From NCBI RefSeq assembly GCF_026212465.1, contig NC_080056.1, positions 11,451,589 through 11,515,588 of the forward strand: 64,000 nt of DNA, written 5' to 3'. The notes under the pieces were generated by a model. It made no database searches. It was not told the origin of the DNA and worked only from the letters and a program-made list of their open reading frames with translations. Source of the DNA: Amaranthus tricolor (taxonomy: Eukaryota; Streptophyta; Magnoliopsida; Caryophyllales; Amaranthaceae). A program made the position numbers and the translations under genes. Each line of letters opens with the position of its first letter. Position 1 is the first letter of the stretch. Positions 57,452-64,000 of this stretch are shown one piece after another.

Positions 57452-60400
57452 ATGACACTTTCTAATGATTCAGATAAATTAAGGGTATTTCATGGGGGTA
57501 AGTTCGTTAAAGAAGGTGATAGTGTTAGTTATGTTAATGGGTCTGTGCACACTAGGATAGTTGCACCTATAGTTCATTATTGCTTCACCTATGTTTATAG
57601 GATTGTGAGAAGAACACTGGGATTGAAAATACCCTTTAAACTAAACTTTAAAGAGGAAGGCAAAAGTCTCAAAGAAGGAAAGAGACTAATAAAAGATGAA
57701 ACAAAATCTTTATGTGCTTTAGGTACTTTGGATGTTGACACTGATTTTATTACTTTAAATATGGTGATGGAGGAAGGGAGCCCACAAAAGGGGACCACCA
57801 AAGATATGCATCTTCCTAGGAGAAGCCCTAGAACTTGACTATATCTTACATTGATTCTCCTAGTAGACCCCATGTGAATAGTCCACCTTATAGTACTCCC
57901 TCTACATAAAACCCCATACTTGATTGTGAGGTATTGGAGGTATTAAACATTCCCCCACGTGCTGTCTCTCAACCACCACCTAGATCTAAACTCAATCCAT
58001 TGAATCCTCATTCAATCCCTAGACAGATGCTCCCCATCAAAAGAAAGAAGACTCAAACACCACCTACATCCAAACCACCTTCTTCTCCACCACCTGAACC
58101 TAAGATTACACCAAGAGTGAAGCATGCTGCAAGGAGAGGTGCTAGACCTCTAAAAAGGAAGTCAACACCACCTTCCACCATTCCTACAACATCAACTACT
58201 GTTCCAACTCCTCTTTCTTCTTCCACAGTACTAACTCCACCTTCACCAACTGCTGATCTTCAACCACCTGTTTCAGCACAGCACTAGCTTCACCACATAC
58301 ATTCGACCCGTCACCTATATCAGACCCACCACAACACACAGATCAGCATCCACCAACACCTATTGCAGCACAAACCATCACAAAACAACCACCCCTTCCA
58401 CCTAATTCACCTGTGTATATTGGTAAGGGAAAAAAGGTGTTGGTAAAGTAAAAACGAAAAAATCAGTCAATAAACCCAAAAAACTAGTTGATAAGAAGAA
58501 GAAACTTCCATCAAAGGGCAAGGGTAAACAAAAGTTTAAGACCAAGCCCAAGGCAAGAAAATTGGTGTTTGAGGATGATTCATGTGATGATTCTGAAGTA
58601 GATTTTGAGGATGATGACTTTGATGATAGTATAGATGCAGATTTGTTCTCTGAAAATGTTGGAGAAACTGTTTTAGATGATATTAATAGGGCTGCAGCTG
58701 GTAGGTGGTTTTCCCATGTTGAGAAGGATGTTGGAAAGAAATTTTCTGATGACGAGGAACAAGATTATGCTTCTGATGAGCTACTATCCGAAGAAGTAGA
58801 GGAAGGAGGAAGAAGGTATCCAGTGTTTAATCCTGAAACTGATTTTAGTAGGAAGATTAATTTGAAGGCTGAATTGATATTTTCAAATGTTGAGATTCTA
58901 AGGGCAGCAGTTCAACAACATGCTGTAGAGAATAAGTATGATTTTTTTTTGTTTACACAACAACAGTACAAGATTTGATGCTATTTGTGTGGATAGATGT
59001 GATAAGTGTCTATGGAATAACAAATGTTTTGTGAGAAGTAGGTGTACATGTGACAAGCAAACTTGTAATTTTTACATTCATGGTCACAAATTAAGGGAAG
59101 AGCAGACAATGTAGATAAAGACTTGTAGGTTAGAACATCAATGTTGGAGTAAACACCATACTAGGAAGATTACTAGCAAATTTCTTGCCATTAGGTATCT
59201 TGAGGTTTGGAGAAGATAACCAGAGCGGGATTTAGTCAAGGGCCTTTAGAATAAAGTGAAGGAAGACTATGGCATTGCTGTGAGTTATAACAAATGTTGG
59301 TATGCTAGGGCTAGAGCCAAGATTATGCTTTATGGTGATGGTGTTGAGCAGTATAAAAAGGTATATGACTATGCAACAACTATTTTGAAATAAATTCTAG
59401 GTAGCATTGCCTTGGTTGGGGTATTGACAGGTCCTTAAAGGCCTATGTTCCAGAAAATGTTTATGTGTTTAAAGCTTGTTTGGATGGGTTTTTAGCAGGT
59501 TGTAGACAAATTACAGGGTTAGATGGCTCTCACTTGACTGGTGCGTACCCTAGTATTTTTCTAACAGCTGTGGGTAAGGACGAAAACAACAACATATACC
59601 CCCTAGCATGAGCTGTTGTGGATGTTGAAGAGCATCAGACTTAGGCTTGGTTTTTGACTTAATTAAAGGATGCTTTGGATACTCAAACAGGTAAAGGTTA
59701 TACTTTCATGTCAGATAGACAGAAGGGCCTAACTAAGGCATTGGATGATATTGTACCAGAAGCTTCATCTAGGTACTATTGGAGACACCTTTGGAGAAAC
59801 TTCAAGCAGAGGTGGAGTAGTGAAGCTTTCAAATTTGTTTTATAGCTGCAACAAAGGCTACAACACAGGTAAAATTTGCTTTCAAACTGATTTGATGTTC
59901 TTAAATACACTTTAATGAGCATAAATGTTTTCTATGGTGATAGAATAAGTTCAAGGAAAAGATGAATGAGCTTAAATAGCTAAGCAATGAAGCTCATGAT
60001 TACATGGCCTCCATACCTCCAAGTGCTTGGAGTAGACATGCTTTTGACACTCACTGCAAATCAAACATGTTACTAAATAACATGTGCGAGTCTTTCAACC
60101 ACGTTTTAAAACCTGAAAGGAATAAGCCAATCTTAACACACATGGAATGGATGCGTAGGTATATAATGCAGAGGCATCACAACAATAAAGAGGGTGTGTT
60201 GGCTTCGGAGGGTGGGCTTTTGCGTTATGTAAAAAAGCAATTTGATTGGGCCATTGAAGCATACAAAGGGTGTGTTGTAAGGGTTGTAAGCAGCACCCTT
60301 TTTGAAGTAGACTAAAAAGAACACACATGCCTAGTGGACTTGGTGGAGAATTCTTGAACATGTTATAGGTGGTAGCTTACAAGTATTCCTTGCCATTATG

Positions 60401-60825
60401 CTTACGCTACAATAATGAAGATTAGGGGCAATCCTGAGGAGTTTGTGCATGAATATTATTACAGCAAGGCTACATATGCAAAGGCTTATGCACCTATCAT
60501 TAAGCCCATGCCTGGACCATCAAATTGGGACCTAACCCAACACACTTAGCCTGATCCACCACCATATAAGAAGCTTCCTAGCAGACCATCAAGGAAGAAG
60601 AGAAGACTAGAGCCTGGTGAGAAGAAGAAAAACATAAAGCAAAAAGTGGGGGCTGAAAAGATGGGGAAGGAGGTTCGTAAAAAAACCAGATGTTCTGTTT
60701 GCAGGGAATTAGGTCACAACAAAAGGAAATGCAAAGCTACTGAGCTAACACCATGGTCTGAATCAAAAGGAAAAGGGGGAAGGCCATTGGAGGATGACCC
60801 TTTTGTTGAAAAAAATAAGAGCTAA
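57452..60825 (+). pseudogene. MULE transposase gene, broken by many stops
   Basis: The N-terminal exon (57452-57838) starts MTLSNDSDKLRVFHGGKF, a PB1-like start seen in plant MULE proteins. A Pro/Ser/Thr-rich and Lys-rich linker follows (57930-58560), then an acidic region (VFEDDSCDDSEVDFEDDDFD) and the MuDR N-terminal domain (RYPVFNPETDFSRKINLKAE, about 58816). Next come a Cys-rich DNA-binding part (CDKQTCNFYIHGHKLREEQT, about 59049), then catalytic pieces LDGSHLTGAYP (about 59519) and FMSDRQKGLTKALDD (about 59707). An intron is likely at 59869-59943, and SAWSRHAFDTHCKSNMLLNN lies near 60023. A SWIM zinc-finger remnant (about 60340-60415) and a knuckle CSVCRELGHNKRKC (about 60694) end the gene. 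More than ten stops lie between 58300 and 60550, many where MULEs have Trp, Gln or Arg. Confidence 0.85.
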
Positions 60826-61416
60826 GAGGCTTAAAAATCAAACTTCAACACATGTAAAACATCTTAGTATATGTATATGCAACTGTGACTAATTTAATGG
60901 ATGCTGACATAATACTATGCATATGCAAGCTAGAATTAATTTGTCTCAAGCTTCAGCATCAAATTTCTCTCAAGCATCAATAGTTATAAATGACAAAAAC
61001 TATCCAAATAGCCCTGCACCTGTTTGTGTGTAGAGACTGATGTAGATGTTAAGTAATTGGTTAGTATATGTATGTGTCTAAGTAGGAATTATGTATGGTT
61101 TTTTGGATGGAACATTGGGATATATGTTTTTTTATGTAATTTCTAATAGTAAGGCTTTATGTATTTTGCAACTATCCATGAATCATGAATGATTCATGTG
61201 TTGTGTTGTTAATGATAGATTTGCTAATTTGTATGTAAAATAGTGAGGATGGATGCATTGTTTTTGCATGTAACAATTTGGAAGAATCATGGATGGAAGA
61301 ATTTGGAAGTATATTTGATACAAATTCAAACTTTCGATTACACAAAAACGCATACATAAAACGTTTTTGATTACACAAAACATTGCATACATTATAGTGC
61401 TACTCAATCACCATTA
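60826..61416. other. Spacer between the two convergent MULE genes
   Basis: AT-rich 3' UTR-like sequence, no gene. It contains short repeats of ATGAATCATGAATGATTCAT type near 61177-61200. Confidence 0.5.
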
Positions 61417-61833
61417 CTAAATAAAGTAACTAATTAGCCAACTAAGAACAAGAACTACAACAATGCAGTTTATAATCAATCCACATCTCCAAAACCTCTG
61501 TGGGTAAAGCATCTTCATCATTATTCTATCAGATTTTGTCTTTCGAATCTTCTTGTTTGCCAATTCTAATTTTCTTTAAAAATTTTCAACCTCCCTTTGA
61601 AGTTTTCTCATTTCTTCTATTGGCTTCAAGATCACATCTTTCTGCCAATCAGTCATGTCGTTGTCCACCCACCGAAAATAATTGCAACCCCTGGTATTGT
61701 TGTGCATATCGTAGTCGGGGCAAGCAACAAACCTTCGACTAGGATTTTTAGTAGTCCAACCACGTTGAACAGTGACGTAATACCCACAGTAGTATTCCTT
61801 TCGCTTCACATGGATCAGAGAACAAAATGACAT
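61417..61833 (-). pseudogene. MULE passenger gene: GRF-type zinc finger with C-terminal membrane helix
   Basis: The minus-strand ATG at 61833 opens MSFCSLIHVKRKEYYCG. The motif order WTTKNPSRRFVACPDY then GCNYFRWVDNDMTDWQ matches the GRF zinc finger (Pfam zf-GRF), a short nucleic-acid-binding domain. The first Cys of the usual CxCG appears replaced (YYCG). A coiled stretch (EEMRKLQREVENF) ends in a TAA at 61576-61578. The same frame then stays open to 61417, encoding a basic segment and a hydrophobic helix (LIINCIVVVLVLSWLISYFI). The gene is thus full length with one in-frame stop. Such small GRF proteins with a membrane tail are common in plant genomes and often repeat-associated. Its role in MULE biology is unknown to me. 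Confidence 0.75.
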
Positions 61834-62052
61834 TTGCGAAAACTGAAATTAGGGTTCGAAGTTTCAAATTGAAATTTGGGGTTTTTAAGGAAGAACAAAA
61901 TTGTATGAACTTTGCTGACCTAAATTGCAGTTAATTAATGTACAAAATAGAAGAAAAAAGATAACTTTACCTTCTTCAACAATGGAGCTTGTAGAAATGG
62001 TGATCTTTGATGCTAGCACAGTGACGAAAGGGAGAAGGGGTTTTTAAAGGAA

Positions 62053-62230
62053 GATGGGTAGGTTGGTAGTTACCTTGGTTAAATGTTAACCCACATCAGT
62101 TAATACAATGGAAAGAGAAAAAGTCAAAGGTAAAAAGGTTGGTCAACCGGTCATTCTTTACGGGACCAGTCGCATGGCCTGAATAATGGTAAAAATTGAA
62201 ATAAGGAGGTTGTAATTCGCAAAAAAAAAA
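62053..62230 (-). repeat. MULE right terminal inverted repeat
   Basis: Inverted partner of 56951-57129, ending in ten A. It lies upstream of the GRF gene and may have carried its promoter. Confidence 0.9.
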
Positions 62231-62254
62231 TAAAAAAAAGGGTTGTATATATAT

Positions 62255-62576
62255 ATTCATGTTTTGAGGAGACTGATGGAGAAATATAGGGGGAAAAAAA
62301 AAGATCTGAATATGGTGTTCATTGACTTGGAGAAAGCATATAATAACATACCACGACGTGTCATCTGGGATAGCCTCAAGGCTAAAGGTATTTCTTCAGT
62401 GTACATTGAGGTCATACGGGATATGTATGACAGAGTTTCAACTAACATTCAAACACCGGTGGGGATAATAAAAGCCTTTTCCGGTTAAAGTGGGACTACA
62501 TCAGGGATCGGCTCTAAGTCCTTTCTTTTTTACTGTCATAATGGAAGAGATTTTTAAATCTATTTGGGAGACGATA
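62255..62576 (+). pseudogene. LINE reverse transcriptase fragment
   Basis: HVLRRLMEKYRGKKKDLNMV and FIDLEKAYNNIPRRVIWDSL match the first RT motifs of plant LINE-like retroelements. After a frame change near 62486 comes VGLHQGSALSPFFF. The next expected block, with the catalytic FADD, is missing because an LTR begins at 62577. Confidence 0.85.
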
Positions 62577-64000
62577 TGTAACACCCCGATATTTTCCCGA
62601 TATATTAAATGATTTGCTAGTAATATTATTATTTTTTATTATTATCATTCTTTTTAGAAAAATATATATTTCTTTTTTATTATTTATTTTGTTAGTAGAT
62701 TAAATCATGAGACTTCAACTTTTAAGGCAATTAAAATCATTTTAAGCCCAAATCTTTTTCCTAATCTATCTTTAATTTAAAAAAAAAAAAAAATTAAAGT
62801 GGGAAGGTGATTGGTTTGGCCGGCCATATGGAGAATTAAGAGGGATTAGTAACCTCTTAGGAAGATTGAAGATCAAGGAATTATTGCCTTCTATAATTAT
62901 TGCCATAATTTCCTTAATTCCTTTATTTCCTTAATCTCCTAATTACCTTACATCTTTTCATTTTCAAACCATTTGCAAGTAAGAAAACACTCCCAAAACA
63001 CTACATTTCTCACGCCTAAATCCTCCACCATTCATCAATTTTGGTGTTGTTCTTGAGCAATTGTGAGTAATTCTTAACCTAGTTTTATTTTTAAGTTTTA
63101 ATTTAGATTTCTATGGTTTTTGAGTGTGTTATTTTATAGTTTATGATTTATTCATGATTTAAAATTCATGTGTGGAAGTATGATGTTTTTCCATTTAAAT
63201 TAATGTATGGTTTTAGGGTTTTAGATATGTTTACATGTGTATGAAGAATTGTTTGATGAATGATTGAAAAAAATATATATATATATATGTATATACATAA
63301 AAAAAATGGTTGCTCATATAAAAAAAATATATATGGTGATGGAAATTTATTTTTATTTTTATTGATAAATAGTGGAGATTTATAATGTTGGTAGAGAAAT
63401 ATACATGTATATGTGTGGTGTGTTTGTGTGTGTACATTGGTGTAAAAAGAATTATTCTTGAGAAAAATATAAATAAATAATTAAAATTTATTTTTGGATG
63501 TGATCATGAAAATTATGTAAATTTTATTGTTTAGATTTAATAGGGAATAAAGCATTGAAATTTATATATTTGTGATAAAAAAAATGAAATCCCGTAGGTT
63601 TTGAAGATGATGGAAAAATTGTGTTTTTGGAGCATTTTTGGCTTTAAAATTAAGTTAAAAATACTTATACTATGTTATAAATTATGAAAATTGGTACTCG
63701 GGGGTTTTGACGCCTTCCGGACGCAACGGTGAAGTCGGATTTTCAGTTTGACAGTTTTAAGACGAGTTTCTGGACAGATTGTATAGGCTGTCCGGTTTGG
63801 TGTATATACCATGTCATAGTATGTGATGGATGTTCATGTTGTGTGTAGTATTCTAGGTATGGATGTGATTGTATATGTGTGTTATGGATGATTTGAGGAA
63901 AATGTGTATGTGTGCTTATTTCCCGAATACGATTGAACCTTGTAGGAAGTCGATTCGTGACCGGGAATTGATTAAGATGCTTGCGAGTTGGTTATTTTGC
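62577..64000 (+). mobile_element. LTR of a Ty3/gypsy element, cut by the window end
   Basis: Starts TGTAACACCCCGATATTT exactly where the LINE reading frame is broken. TGTAACACCCC is a common LTR start in plant chromoviruses (Tekay/Del type), whose LTRs are long. Further typical phrases are CTCGGGGGTTTTGACGCC (about 63697) and GTCCGGTTTGGTG (about 63789). The end, primer site and internal region lie outside the window, so lineage and orientation are provisional. Confidence 0.65.

Larger units (their letters stand above)
56951..62230 (+). mobile_element. Mutator-like element (MULE), 5.28 kb, two genes
   Basis: Long terminal inverted repeats at 56951-57129 and 62053-62230 (178-179 bp) start with a 10-base T run and GCGAATTACAACCTCCTTAT at both ends. 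Inside are a transposase gene on the plus strand and a GRF zinc-finger gene on the minus strand, convergent. The 9-bp flanks (TCCTTGATG and TAAAAAAAA) do not match, so no target duplication is seen; one flank may have changed since insertion. Confidence 0.88.

Overview
This is a flowering-plant nuclear window, almost certainly a eudicot. Two ordinary intron-containing plant genes sit in about 55 kb of nested transposable elements, microsatellites and AT-rich spacer. The mix of families (a Tat/Retand-like Ty3 element, a SIRE-like Ty1/copia element, MULE, hAT, a Cassandra solo LTR) and a repeated GTCTCAT...ATGAGAC motif would suit Caryophyllales. That placement is inference only.

Layout. 1-13248: a complete 13.1-kb Ty3/gypsy element of the Tat lineage inside a TAA/GAA microsatellite. 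It has an uninterrupted gag-pol frame, two tandem-repeat arrays sharing one core motif, and a four-exon gene on the opposite strand between the arrays. 13263-14000: a degenerate ATCAG repeat, an ~80-bp direct repeat, and a Cassandra-type solo LTR inserted in the second copy of that repeat. 14830-22621: an ankyrin acyl-CoA-binding protein gene (ACBP1/2 type, six exons), whose 4.4-kb first intron holds a degenerate tandem repeat and a 1.25-kb TIR transposon. 22622-29960: spacer with a Stowaway-like MITE, a scrap of a BT1-type carrier gene, a LINE split by an LTR, and other relics. 29970-33807: importin subunit beta-1, with an intron in the 5' UTR and one coding intron. 33808-45340: a MITE, a 961-bp non-autonomous hAT element, a truncated Ty1/copia 5' end (minus strand), another MITE, and a decayed autonomous hAT. 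45343-56941: a SIRE-type Ty1/copia element (minus strand, 10.5 kb) inserted in a (TA)n tract. 56951-62230: a 5.28-kb MULE with 178-bp TIRs, a decayed transposase gene and a convergent GRF zinc-finger gene. 62255-62576: a LINE reverse-transcriptase fragment cut by an LTR that runs off the window end.

How the parts work together. The two host genes are unrelated: one is a membrane-anchored acyl-CoA carrier, the other a nuclear import receptor. The most notable object is the Tat element. Its sense strand carries an open 1,834-codon gag-pol. Its antisense strand carries a spliced gene for a plant transposon-type protein with a coiled-coil tail. Because the introns lie antisense to the genomic RNA, retrotransposition would not remove them. 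One missing base is the only lesion seen in that gene. The SIRE element gives the opposite picture: nearly identical LTRs around heavily damaged coding sequence.
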